Part shown: piece by piece, positions 17,930 to 27,703 of the stretch
Layout: every line of letters begins with the position of its first letter
Position numbering within the stretch: position 1 is the first letter of the stretch
Origin: Cladosporium sp. IMV 00045
Lineage: Eukaryota; Ascomycota; Dothideomycetes; Cladosporiales; Cladosporiaceae
Length of the DNA: 31,959 nt
NCBI GenBank assembly: GCA_001931905.2
Contig: MSJI02000652.1
Location: 1-31,959, forward strand
Direction of reading: 5' to 3'
Made by a program: the position numbers and the translations under genes
Notes under the pieces: generated by a model
What the model was told of the DNA's origin: nothing
Seen by the model: the letters and a program-made list of their open reading frames with translations, nothing else
The model's database searches: none

Positions 17930-20900
17930 ATGACCAAACTTCAAGCAGCTAGCGTTTCTAATCGCGTTGTTCACAATCGAAAACGCAAAAGAACAGAGCC
18001 CGAAGTGCTGGAGTACGAAGCAAATGATGAAACAAGCACTGGAGTGGACGAGAATGAGACTTCAACTGCGACAGATTCCCCAACTTCGACAACAGTTCCA
18101 ACGAAGACTCACGATGGTGGCCAGAAACCTAGGAGAACGCCAAAGAAAGGCGAGAAACCGACACTCAAACGCAAAGGCTCCTCGAATGTTATCGAATCAT
18201 CAATACCATGGCCAGACGCTCTCGCCAAGTTGGCACAAACACACAAAGCCTTAAACTTGGTGTATACTTTCTGCTGTACTCGGAAGCATCTCGCCACTAC
18301 CTTTGAGACAATCAAAAGTGCCGTGGAGGCGAACACCAAGCGAGAGCTCACGATCGAGGATGTGGCTAAGATCAAATTACTCGTACCACAAATCATCAAC
18401 TTCCAATACATCGATGAGCACATGCTGCAAGTGAGCCTGATGGGAGAAGAAAATATCATGCAAGGAAAACGGGCGAAGGACTTCTTCCCGATGAATTTCC
18501 GCGAAGAGAACAAAGTCGAAGAAGGTGCCGCTGCCGGTCAACCTGAGGAGAAACGTGAAGTCTTACTGTTCGAGTTCGTCGATGGTGATTTGAAACGGCA
18601 AGTGCAGCATGCCAAAACAGGAGAACCAACCAAAGCTACGCGAAAATTGAGACAAGAAGATCTCAAGATGCCTGTCTACAGCCAGAAGCAGATGATGACT
18701 CTGATCGAGAAGCGCAACACCAAATTCACGTCAGCGGTCAACGGGTGGCTGAACGAATGTGCTGAGAGAGGGGTCGATGCCGTTGAGAGGCTGGAAGCTG
18801 AATATCAGACTTTCGTGCCTGTCCCGGAAGACAGCAGGAGTGGTACGCCCGCACCAGACTCTGCTAAGGATACATTGCCCAAATCAATCCCGACCGAACG
18901 CGAGAGCGTACCTTCGATCATCGAGCAGTTGAAGGGCTCTGAGTGGTACACTGGACAGATCGTACCCGACGGCCATCGTGTGTTCGACCCTCAGGAAGCT
19001 GTATATGGCGAGCTGAACTTTCCTCTGAGCCAAGATCTTGTGAATGCGCTTTACAATACACGAAATATACAGCAGCTATACAGTCATCAGACCGAAGCCA
19101 TCAATGCTTTGCATAAAGGTCGGAACGTGATTGTTTCGACGTCGACCAGCTCTGGCAAATCGCTCATATACCAAATACCGGTACTCAATGCGCTGGAAGA
19201 CGATCGCCACACTCGGGCAATGTACATCTTTCCCACCAAAGCTTTGGCACAGGACCAGCGACGGAGCTTGAAAGAGATGATTGGTTTCCTTCCTGGCTTA
19301 GAGGATTTTATCTGCGAGACCTTTGATGGCGATACTCCAATGAGCGAGCGCAACTACATTCGAGACGAGGCCAGAGTGATCTTCACGAACCCGGATATGC
19401 TGCATCTTACGATTCTGCCGCAGGAAGAGAAATGGCGCACCTTTCTCAAGAACCTAAGATACGTCGTTGTAGACGAGCTGCATGTTTACAACGGCCTTTT
19501 CGGAGCTCATGTTGCGTTGATCATGCGACGCCTTCGACGCATTTGTGCTGCTGTGGGAAACAGACGGGTCCAGTTCATCAGCTGCAGTGCCACTGTGGCA
19601 AACCCGGAAGATCACATGAAGACAATATTTGGTCTCGACGATGTTACTCTTGTTGACTTCGACGGCTCTCCCAGCGGTCGGAAAGAGTTCTTGTGCTGGA
19701 ACACGCCATTCAAAGATCCTGGTGATCCTACCAGTGGTCGTGGAGACACCTTCGCTGAGACAGCACGACTGTTCTGTCAACTGATTCTGAGAGGCGTGCG
19801 AGTGATCGTATTCTGCAGGATTCGAAAGCAGTGCGAGATCATGACCACTGCTATCAAGAATGAGTTGATAGCGTTGGAAAGAGCTGAAGTCATGGCAAGA
19901 GTGATGGCATACCGCGGCGGTTATACCCCACAAGATCGTCGACGGATCGAAAAAGAGATGTTCGAGGGAAAGCTCGTCGGCATCATTGGAACGAGCGCCC
20001 TAGAACTTGGCGTCGATATCGGCTCTCTGGACGCTGTCATCACAGTTGGCTTCCCATACACCATCTCTAACTTGCGACAACAGTCAGGTAGGGCTGGTCG
20101 AAGAAACAAAGACAGCTTATCGGTGTTGGTCGGAGATTGCTTTCCCACTGATCAGTATTACATGGCAAACCCGGACGAGATCTTTACAAAACCCAACTGC
20201 GAGCTGCAGGTCGATCTTACCAACATGCTCGTGCTTGAGGGCCACATTCAATGCGCAGCTCATGAAATGCCCATTGTCCCCGACGAAGACAAGAAATACT
20301 TCACAAAGCAGCTTCCAGAAATTTGTGAAGAGAGGCTACGCAAAGACGATCTGGGTTTCTACCACACCGACGACCGCTTCCTCCCTTCTCCTTCCAGAAC
20401 TGTTGCTATCCGTGATACAGAAGATTCACACTTCGCAATCATCGATACCACGCACAACAACAACACCGTCCTGGAAGAGCTCGAAGCAAGCCGAGCTTTC
20501 TTCACGATCTACGAAGGAGGCATCTTCCTGCACCAAGGCCGCACTTACCTCGTCAAGGAAATGTCTCCCGATCGTATGATTGCTAAAGTTGAATATGTCA
20601 AAGTAGATTGGACAACACAGCAGCGTGATTATACCGACATTGATCCCGTCGAAACGGAAGCGATCCGCCGAATCCCAGGCTCGCTCTCGCGCGCTTTCTT
20701 TGGCACCATCAAAATTCACCAAAACGTCTTCGGCTTCTTCAAAGTTGACAAGAAACGCCGCATCCTGGACGCCGTCCAAGTCGATAACCCACCCATCATC
20801 CTCTTCAGCAAAGGCATGTGGCTCGACGTGCCACGCTCTGCCATTGAAATACTCAACTCCCGGCGTCTCAACCTCGCCGGTGCTATCCACGCCGCCGAGC

Positions 20901-21487
20901 ATGCGATCCTCAGCCTCATGCCGAACTTTGTCATCTCCATGCCCGGAGACGTGAAAACCGAGTGCAAAGTGGCAATCAAAGAGTTCGCGAAACGCGAGAG
21001 CAATCGCAAACGACCCGCGCGACTGACCTTTTACGACGCCAAAGGTGGACAGGGTGGCTCAGGCATCGCAAACAAAGCATTCGAGTTCATTGACCTATTG
21101 CTCACACAAGCATGCGATCGCGTAGAAGCTTGTCACTGCCACGAAGGCTGTCTGGAATGCTGCTGCAGCGAGCGCTGCAAGGAGGCAAACCAAGTCATGA
21201 GCAAAGCGGGTGCGGAGGTGATATTGAAGAGTTTGTTGAATCGCGAGATTTATGTTGACAATTTGCCCTGGGGCCCTGATGATGAGCGGGTTCCGGCTGG
21301 AATTGAGACGGTTGTCGTTGCGGATGAGGTTCGGCCGGCGAGAGGGCGGCGGGTCGACGTTATTGAGGTGAAGAGGGAGGATGGTGGAACGAGGAGGGTG
21401 GTTGTTGGTGGCGAAGATGGAGGGGGCAATGATCGAAATCGAGAAGACGACGTTGTTGTCGTCAAGGAGGAGCCTGTCGACGATTGA
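17930..21487 (+). CDS. HRQ1: ATP-dependent helicase HRQ1 (RecQ4-like, DUF1998 C-terminus)
   Basis: 3'-5' DNA helicase of the Hrq1/RecQ4 group, linked in yeasts to crosslink repair and telomere maintenance. Intronless, 1185 aa. After a basic Ser/Thr-rich start (KRKRTEPE), residues about 93-165 form a helical block (PWPDALAKLAQTHKALNLVY, then TFETIKSAVEANTKRELTI, then VAKIKLLVPQIINFQY) that resembles a CDT1-type winged helix. The helicase core has Walker A SSGKS with GKS at 409-411, a DELH box at 515-518, SAT at 553-555, GTSALELGVDIGSLDAVI and the motif VI QSGRAGRR at 718-725. The C-terminal DUF1998-type zinc cluster is CHCHEGCLECCCSERC at 1068-1082, typical of Hrq1/MrfA proteins. The last 80 residues are acidic/basic low complexity ending in VVKEEPVDD. 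Length is close to yeast Hrq1 (about 1077 aa) plus the N-terminal extension. The start ATG at 17930 is the first after an in-frame stop region. Confidence 0.95.
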   Translation: MTKLQAASVSNRVVHNRKRKRTEPEVLEYEANDETSTGVDENETSTATDSPTSTTVPTKTHDGGQKPRRTPKKGEKPTLKRKGSSNVIESSIPWPDALAKLAQTHKALNLVYTFCCTRKHLATTFETIKSAVEANTKRELTIEDVAKIKLLVPQIINFQYIDEHMLQVSLMGEENIMQGKRAKDFFPMNFREENKVEEGAAAGQPEEKREVLLFEFVDGDLKRQVQHAKTGEPTKATRKLRQEDLKMPVYSQKQMMTLIEKRNTKFTSAVNGWLNECAERGVDAVERLEAEYQTFVPVPEDSRSGTPAPDSAKDTLPKSIPTERESVPSIIEQLKGSEWYTGQIVPDGHRVFDPQEAVYGELNFPLSQDLVNALYNTRNIQQLYSHQTEAINALHKGRNVIVSTSTSSGKSLIYQIPVLNALEDDRHTRAMYIFPTKALAQDQRRSLKEMIGFLPGLEDFICETFDGDTPMSERNYIRDEARVIFTNPDMLHLTILPQEEKWRTFLKNLRYVVVDELHVYNGLFGAHVALIMRRLRRICAAVGNRRVQFISCSATVANPEDHMKTIFGLDDVTLVDFDGSPSGRKEFLCWNTPFKDPGDPTSGRGDTFAETARLFCQLILRGVRVIVFCRIRKQCEIMTTAIKNELIALERAEVMARVMAYRGGYTPQDRRRIEKEMFEGKLVGIIGTSALELGVDIGSLDAVITVGFPYTISNLRQQSGRAGRRNKDSLSVLVGDCFPTDQYYMANPDEIFTKPNCELQVDLTNMLVLEGHIQCAAHEMPIVPDEDKKYFTKQLPEICEERLRKDDLGFYHTDDRFLPSPSRTVAIRDTEDSHFAIIDTTHNNNTVLEELEASRAFFTIYEGGIFLHQGRTYLVKEMSPDRMIAKVEYVKVDWTTQQRDYTDIDPVETEAIRRIPGSLSRAFFGTIKIHQNVFGFFKVDKKRRILDAVQVDNPPIILFSKGMWLDVPRSAIEILNSRRLNLAGAIHAAEHAILSLMPNFVISMPGDVKTECKVAIKEFAKRESNRKRPARLTFYDAKGGQGGSGIANKAFEFIDLLLTQACDRVEACHCHEGCLECCCSERCKEANQVMSKAGAEVILKSLLNREIYVDNLPWGPDDERVPAGIETVVVADEVRPARGRRVDVIEVKREDGGTRRVVVGGEDGGGNDRNREDDVVVVKEEPVDD

Positions 21488-21648
21488 TGGCCCTCAACTC
21501 ATTTTCCAACGCAAACCAAAGCAATAAAGTGCTATGAGAGGGGACGAACATAAAGCCAGACTATCAGCTGATATCCCAACTTTCACACCAGCACGGTAAC
21601 TTGCAATCTGAACAAAAACTCTTTTACGCCACGCGCAGTGGCCCTACT

Positions 21649-23059
21649 CTAAAGACTAGTCTTGGGCAACGCAGCACCCGCCATTTCGAAAACCGCCTTC
21701 TCCACAATTGAGATCACCTCCCTACAAAAGCCATCTCCCGGCGGGATAACCTGCGTTCCAAACGAAAGCGCCAACCCACCCTCACGATCCAACGACCAAA
21801 ACGTATTCGCCACACCACCCCAAGCGACCGTGCCAGTCTTTCGCCTCCCATCTTCGTAAGCCTGCACGCACAAAGCGCCACCAAACGACCAGTCGTGTCT
21901 GTACTTGTCCATGAAGAACTCGCCGATGAAGAAAGCGCCCATGGCCGAGTTGAAGTAGTCTTTCAGGGACTTTGCCTGCTCGGCTGTGAGCTGTGGTTTG
22001 AAGAGCTCGTCTACAGACTCTGGGCGTAGGAGTTTGCCGTCATTGGCGAGAAGGCTGCTGAGAAAGGTAATGTAGTCTTGCATGGTGGAGTAGGCTCCGT
22101 GGCCGCCGAAGCAGCCTGTGGAAGCGGTGTTGATCTGTTTGGTTCAAAGAATAGAGGTCAGATAAGCATTTTTGACATGAATCATTTACAACCCGAACTT
22201 ACGAATGGCGCCTTATACGGGAGCCAGCTTCATATCCGGGCCACGGGCCGAAATCAGAGGGACACGAGCTTCCAAGCCAGGCTTCTCGGAGGGGAAAAAA
22301 GTCATTGTGCTGACACCGAGCGGGTCCCAGATGTTAGCCTTCATGTAGGACTCGAGAGTTGAGTTCGTCACGCGCTCGACGAGGAGGCCCGCCCAGTCCG
22401 TGGCCGTGCCATACGACCATTGCGTACCGGGTTCGAAAACGAGCGGGTAAGAGCAGCGTGAAACAACGTCTGAGCCCGTGTTGAGTGGCTGGCCGAGTTG
22501 TCCTTGGTACTTCATCAGATCTGGGTTGGCGGCGTCGTAGGCTGTGCCGGCAGTGTGTGTGAGGAGGTGTCTTCATAGACAGGGTCAGTACACTTGTCAA
22601 CCAATGTACGATGAACAGTCGCTTGATAAGTAATACCTCAGAGTAATCGCCGTCTCCCTCGGCTCCAAAATCGGCTTATCGTCATCATCGAATCCCTTGA
22701 GGATGGGCTGCTTCGCGAGTTCGGGCAAGAGTTCTGCCACATCGTCATCCAGTTTCCAAAGACGACGCTCGAGAACCTGCTGAACAGCTACGCCGGTGAG
22801 TAGCTTCGTTTGCGAGGCGAGCAGGAAGACCGCGTCTTCCTTGATATCCGCTCCGCCTTCTTCGAGCGAGGCTTTCCCTATAGCGTGCTTATACTGGAAT
22901 TTACCTATCAATTGCACGGCTGATAATACGAAGTACTGCAATGTATGTCGAGTCAGTGAAATTGGTATACGTACCATCTCTCGTTGCAGCATATACAACA
23001 GCATGCGGTATTTTGCCCTGCTGAACGGCATTGGCGAGTTGATCCTCGAGAAAAGGCAT
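21649..23059 (-). CDS. Beta-lactamase-like serine hydrolase (class C / EstB / LovD-type fold)
   Basis: Serine hydrolase of the beta-lactamase-related superfamily; in fungi such proteins are usually esterases or acyltransferases, not antibiotic resistance enzymes. Proposed exons are 23059-22975, 22904-22637, 22570-22219 and 22134-21649, giving 396 aa. The catalytic SxxK is S59-Q-T-K62 (LLASQTKLLTG). The second motif tyrosine is Y171 in QWSYGTATDWAG. The C-terminal part has KTGTVAWGGVANTFWSLD, matching the third, KTG-like motif. Other family blocks are LRHLLTHTAGTAYDAANPD and INTASTGCFGGHGAYST. The junction at the end of exon 3 is doubtful: a consensus donor at 22202 is out of frame by one base, whereas the in-frame donor GTATAA at 22218 is weak and drops about five expected residues. 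No clear signal peptide is present from the ATG at 23059. Functional protein or recent pseudogene cannot be decided from sequence alone. Confidence 0.75.
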
Positions 23060-23540
23060 GATTGCAAATGCTATTAAGCAAACGAACGTCGACAACAGCA
23101 AGATGAAAGGCAGTACGATCGAAATCTAAGTTCTGAATCAAAGCTTTCAGTGATATAAGTTACACAAATATAAATTCATGCCTGTTGACTACTTTGTAGC
23201 TGATTCAATTGTCAACAGCGACTCAGCCTCACGCCGCTAAATGATCGCTTAGGATATCCGATGCCAAAGTGGACCCGGTGCTGACCAGTAATCTTACGTT
23301 CGACGGGATAGGCATTTATTCTGCGTCCGGGTGTACCGAGGCATTGCAGGCAACGGAATTGTTTGAAATGTATGGTTAGGCATACATCATTGATGCCAAC
23401 ATTCCTAGCATTGTCGATGATTGAGGAACGACGTGAAAGTAGCAATGGTAAACTTTTCCCCAAAAATATGTTCCGTTCCCATATTTGTTTATACAGCTGG
23501 CTATGCTACACATGTAAATGCTCGCCTAGAAGAGTCCGAC
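23060..23540. other. Intergenic region between the serine hydrolase and WKF genes
   Basis: 481 bp lying 5' of the serine hydrolase and 3' of the WKF-domain gene, both on the minus strand. It is more AT-rich than its neighbours (about 23120-23210). No gene, RNA or repeat is recognised. Confidence 0.4.
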
Positions 23541-24878
23541 TCAATCGCTGTCGCTGTCGTCGTCACTATCGCTGTCGCTTGAGGAAGCCTTCGCCGACGA
23601 ATCATCGCTGTCGCTATCACTGCTATCACTCTCACTCTCCGAAGAACTGCTGTCAGAGCTACTCTCATCGCTAGAAACATCTGTTCTAGCCTTCCTTTTG
23701 CGCCTTGCAGGTTGCTGCCTGGCAGGTGCGGGCGCAGGAGTTGGTTCTTCCTCATCGGCAAATTGAATGCGCTTCGCGCCTCCAGCGCTGGTGATCGTCG
23801 TCGGTTTCGCTACTGGCGCAGGAGCGTGGTTCAGCAGCTGGGTGAGAACGGCTTCCGCACGATCGGCTTTGTCGAAGTCGCCCTGCTCGAGATTGGTAGC
23901 GCCCGCACCTTGTCTCTGCTTGTTCAAAGCCGAGATGTAGGATTCGCGGCGCGTCTCGGGTTCTTCGTAGCCACTGAAATCGTACTTCTGTCCGCCCTTC
24001 TCCGTGACCTCCTTGAGAACCTCGTCCGCACCTTCGACCAGACGTGAGCGCGCGCCAGCTCCTTGCAACCCAGCAATGTAGCTGACCAGAGCATCGGTGT
24101 AGGAGTCAGGCACGCGGTACATGCTCCAGATACTCTTGAGCAAATGGTTCTCCTTAGACTTGTTGAATTTCCAGTGGGCTTTGTCATGTTGAAATTGATG
24201 CAGATATTCGACGTAAGCAGATGTGGGAGCACGCTCGGGTTGCTGGATTTGAGTTTGCGCTTTGCGGGCTTGCTTCTCGGCTTTCTTTGCTGCTTTGCTT
24301 TCTCTCCTCTCCTGCAGGCTGGGCTGGCCTTCCACGTTCGGATCCTGAGTCTGAGCGGCGGCTTGATCGACTTTCTTGTCTCTCTTTGATGCCTTTGATT
24401 TGGCCTTGGTCTCCGCGGGCGACTCCTGGGCTGTGGGTGCCGGTTTCTCAACGGATTCGGGCGTTTCTGGTATCGAAATCTCCGTCGATGGCTTGGGTGG
24501 CGTATGAGGTTGACCTCCAGCTGCCCAAGCCTTGAAATAGTCCTGTCCAGTCTGACCATCCTCGGCTTTGGTTTCAGCTGAGAATTGCACGGATTTCTTA
24601 TTTGGCGTTTTGGTTGGTGATTGGGAGCCGCTCAGGATGCCCTTCACGGCAGGAGGTTCAATTGATGCTTCTTTTCGTTCTTTGGACTGCTGCTTGTGCT
24701 TTTTCGTAGGGACTGAGACTTGCTCGGTCTCCTCCTCGCGTGACCTTTTGGCGCCAGCGTGGGAAGTTTCATTCTCTGTAGGTGCCGTTGCAGGTTCAAT
24801 TGGGGCGTCGTCTGCGGTGTCCTTTGCATACTTGAGTTTGAGTCCGATTTTCTTCCAAGCAGGCACGTGTCCGGACAT
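23541..24878 (-). CDS. WKF-domain protein (C7orf50-like), probably nucleolar
   Basis: Intronless, 445 aa. The diagnostic block is YVEYLHQFQHDKAHWKF at about 222-238 followed by NKSKENHLLKSIWSMY and VPDSYTDALVSYIAGLQG, which is the WKF domain found in human C7orf50 and fungal homologues. Proteins of this family are nucleolar or RNA-associated; a role in ribosome biogenesis is an inference. The first 215 residues are basic and disordered (GAKRSREEE, PTKKHKQQSKERK, KAAKKAEKQARKAQ), consistent with nuclear localisation signals. The C-terminal 45 residues are an almost pure Ser/Asp/Glu run (SDESSSDSSSSESESDSSD...), a likely casein-kinase-2 target and histone- or RNP-binding tail. A conserved-looking N-terminal start MSGHVPAWKKIGLKLKYAKD supports the ATG at 24878. 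Confidence 0.9.
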   Translation of the reverse strand: MSGHVPAWKKIGLKLKYAKDTADDAPIEPATAPTENETSHAGAKRSREEETEQVSVPTKKHKQQSKERKEASIEPPAVKGILSGSQSPTKTPNKKSVQFSAETKAEDGQTGQDYFKAWAAGGQPHTPPKPSTEISIPETPESVEKPAPTAQESPAETKAKSKASKRDKKVDQAAAQTQDPNVEGQPSLQERRESKAAKKAEKQARKAQTQIQQPERAPTSAYVEYLHQFQHDKAHWKFNKSKENHLLKSIWSMYRVPDSYTDALVSYIAGLQGAGARSRLVEGADEVLKEVTEKGGQKYDFSGYEEPETRRESYISALNKQRQGAGATNLEQGDFDKADRAEAVLTQLLNHAPAPVAKPTTITSAGGAKRIQFADEEEPTPAPAPARQQPARRKRKARTDVSSDESSSDSSSSESESDSSDSDSDDSSAKASSSDSDSDDDSDSD

Positions 24879-25250
24879 CTTGAATATTGCCGCTATCTGT
24901 CGACAACAGAATACTTTTTGTAGAAGTACCGTGCTAGTAATAATGCACCTCTAGGAGGCGATATCAAATAGCATTGGAGCTTTGAATATTTTCTGAAGTC
25001 TGGTCGCCTGGGGATGGATCGGGATATCTTCGGCTGGAAGCAGCAACGCTGGCGTCAGAACAGCTCCAAGGCAAACGAGCAGCTACGCGGCATACGGCTG
25101 TTGGTCAACGAAACACCCGCAACAACGCGAACCATCTACATCACCACTATCACCACACTCGCCTCAACTCTGGTCTCTCCGGCTCTCGTTTGAATACCTG
25201 ATCAGAGCTTTCAACTCACTTACTTCACGACCAACGCCAACTCCGTCACC
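24879..25250. promoter_or_regulatory. Divergent promoter region, WKF gene / SCL1
   Basis: 372 bp between the two start codons, with a C/A-rich leader (about 25100-25200) in front of SCL1. No PACE-type proteasome element was found by eye. Confidence 0.45.
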
Positions 25251-26273
25251 ATGGCGAGCAAGTCTCCCAGTCCCAGCAGATGATTTGGACGATCAGCTAA
25301 CAAACATCTTTCAATAGGCGGCTACGACAGACACATTACCATCTTCTCTGACCAGGGTCGCCTCTACCAAGTCGGTTCGTTATCCTCACACCGCCCTAAG
25401 CCGCAACGTGCACATTCAAGACCACCGCTTACACAATCGCCGTCATAGAGTATGCATTCAAGGCAATCACCGCAGCAAACATCACATCGGTCGGTGTACG
25501 AGGCAAGGACTGCGCGGTAGTCCTGTCGCAAAAGAAGGTGCCGGTATGTTGGAAGCTCTCAAAAGCAAGGATAATCGAGATGGGAAGATGAGGCTAATGC
25601 ACATTGACCTTGTAGGACAAGCTGATTGACCCCGAGTCGGTGTCATATGTCTACAAGCTTTCTCCGTCCGTCGGCTGTGTCATGACCGGCTCGATAGCAG
25701 ATGCGCGCGCGTCGGTGATGAGGGCGAGAGGTGAAGCGGCAGAGTTCAGATACAAGTTCGGTTACGAGATGCCTTGCGATGTGCTTGCGAAGCGTGTCGC
25801 AAACATCAGCCAGGTCTACACTCAGAGGGTATGCCATCTCAAGGACAGCTACGACGCCTCAATGGAAATGCTGACCATCAACACAGGCGTACATGAGACC
25901 GCTCGGTGTGGCTATGACGCTCATCTCTCTCGATTCGGAGTTCGGACCTCAGCTTTACAAGTGCGACCCTGCAGGATACTACGTGGGCTACAAGGCCACC
26001 TCCTCTGGACCCAAGGCGCAAGAAGCGCTCAACTTCATGGAGAAGAAGCTGAAGAACAAGGACCACGCGGAGGGCAACTGGGAGGAGGTTGTGGAGCTGG
26101 GCATCACCGCGCTGAGCTCCGTCTTGAGTGTGGACTTCAAGAAGGGCGAGCTCGAGATTGGTATCGTTGGAGGCCCAAGGACAGACGGTCAGGAGGGCAC
26201 TGACCCCACGTTCCGTGCTCTGACGGAGGATGAGATTGACGAGAGACTGAACGCGATCGCCGAGAAGGACTGA
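25251..26273 (+). CDS. SCL1: 20S proteasome subunit alpha-1 (Scl1/PSMA6)
   Basis: Structural alpha-ring subunit of the 20S proteasome. Exons 25251-25269, 25318-25374, 25449-25543, 25616-25828 and 25887-26273 give 256 aa, close to the usual 250. The alpha signature is [19 protein letters not shown] then YAFKAI, identifying alpha-1. Further blocks are [71 protein letters not shown] and [15 protein letters not shown]. The C-terminus [17 protein letters not shown] matches the family end. Introns 2-4 have GTTCGT, GTATGT and GTATGC donors. The first intron is the weak point: only GTCCCA at 25270 gives the right phase and length (48 nt), although it has a good CTAAC branch site and TAG acceptor. The first six residues (MASKSPS) are therefore less certain than the rest. 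Confidence 0.95.
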
Positions 26274-27703
26274 GGGGTGAAGCATTGAAGCATATGTTGT
26301 GGCAGAGAAGAGGATCTTCCTGGCGTGAACGCTGCCTTTACTGTTTGCTGGTCGCCTCGCGCAGGCGTTGCATGTGAAAGGAGCCATCTCAAGCGCAGTC
26401 AGAGAATACCAATGATACAGCGGACAAGCATGAATGTAAGATTATACCAGAAAGGCATGACGATCCGGATTGAAGTGTTCCATCCTAGGATTCCTCTTGC
26501 ACAGCCTCAGTGACATGCAGCAGGTGAAGTGCGTAGATGCAAGCCTCAAAACCATCGGCTATTTTCGAAATGCGGCGCAGATAGTCGCCCACGCTCAGCG
26601 ATTGGTCAGACCTCAGCCAAAAGCTGCAAAGGAGAACGCCACTTTTCAGCTCTCACTGCGAACATGGATATGCCCGATGCATTGAGGCTCAGTCCGTATC
26701 TTTGTCAGTACTGACCTCACTTCCTCTTTCTATGACCGTAGTACTGCTATACCTTTGCATCGTCGGTATATGTTTCCTCAGCTTCATGGTGCCACAGAAC
26801 CCACAACCACTGGAGAGCATGACTGCGTGTGAGCACCCATCTTCGCCTTGACCGAACGCCAATACCGTGCTGTTCACACTGCCAGCCCGCATGAAAGAGC
26901 CACCTGTGTCCGCGGAAGTATCTCGAGTCAAGCCGCGCATAATCGACGCACTTCTTCAGCTGCCCGAAGCCACGCAAGAAGCCCACGTCGACGACCCGAC
27001 CCATCTGAGCATTCATGGCCGTCTGTCGACTTCAACTCTGTTCATCCGTGGCTCGACCGCGTCCTTGATGGCGTGAGACCGGCTGTCTTGGATCGTGCCA
27101 TGCTCATCCTATCGCAATGCCTTCGCTCACGCTCTGCATCGCCAGCAACCCTCTACGGAACAGTCGTATGACGTTTGGATTATGCTGAGGCGCTCTCTGC
27201 TGCGTCTCTCGACGGGCGTACCTGTATCCTCAATGGACGATCATTGATCTTTGACTTCGTAGACTACTGCGAGTGCCACGCTTGTGGCGATGGTCTTCCT
27301 GTGGCGGCCATGCGTCGTGCGGTTTCACAAAGTGAACTGTCGTTCATCGCTTAGGCCTCAGGGACTCTGGATTCTTCACTCTTGCTTTGCCATTGGCTTT
27401 CACACCCCTCAATCAACTTGAGAGTGCAGAGGTGCCACCCTTTGTTGGTCCTGATAGGACACCATCAACATCAACCCCGGCATCGATGCTCACAACATAC
27501 CAGGGGTATGCCTGGCTGTTATAAGAACGTTGATCATCGTCGCCTTTTAGACTTGGGTGTTCAGCACTGTCGATCATTCCTTCGTTCCTTTTCTCTAACC
27601 TTATCTGTTCCTACTTCTCTTGCATAGTTGATCGAGCCTCAGGTGTCCCGTCTGTCGATCACTTCCTTCGCTCGTGTGATATAGTAATATAACTTGACCA
27701 CTA
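26274..27703. other. 1.43-kb region without a supportable gene
   Basis: Starts with the SCL1 3' UTR and ends with the leader of the gene at 27704. Several short frames exist on both strands; the best by start context is a 61-codon ATG frame at 26891-27076 (plus), with no recognisable motif. Minus-strand frames in 26689-27016 are Cys-containing but lack a start and splice pattern. No RNA gene or repeat is recognised. Confidence 0.4.

Noticed and set aside
26891..27076. 61-codon ATG frame downstream of SCL1
   Set aside because: Reasonable composition but no family, splice or promoter evidence; too short to support.
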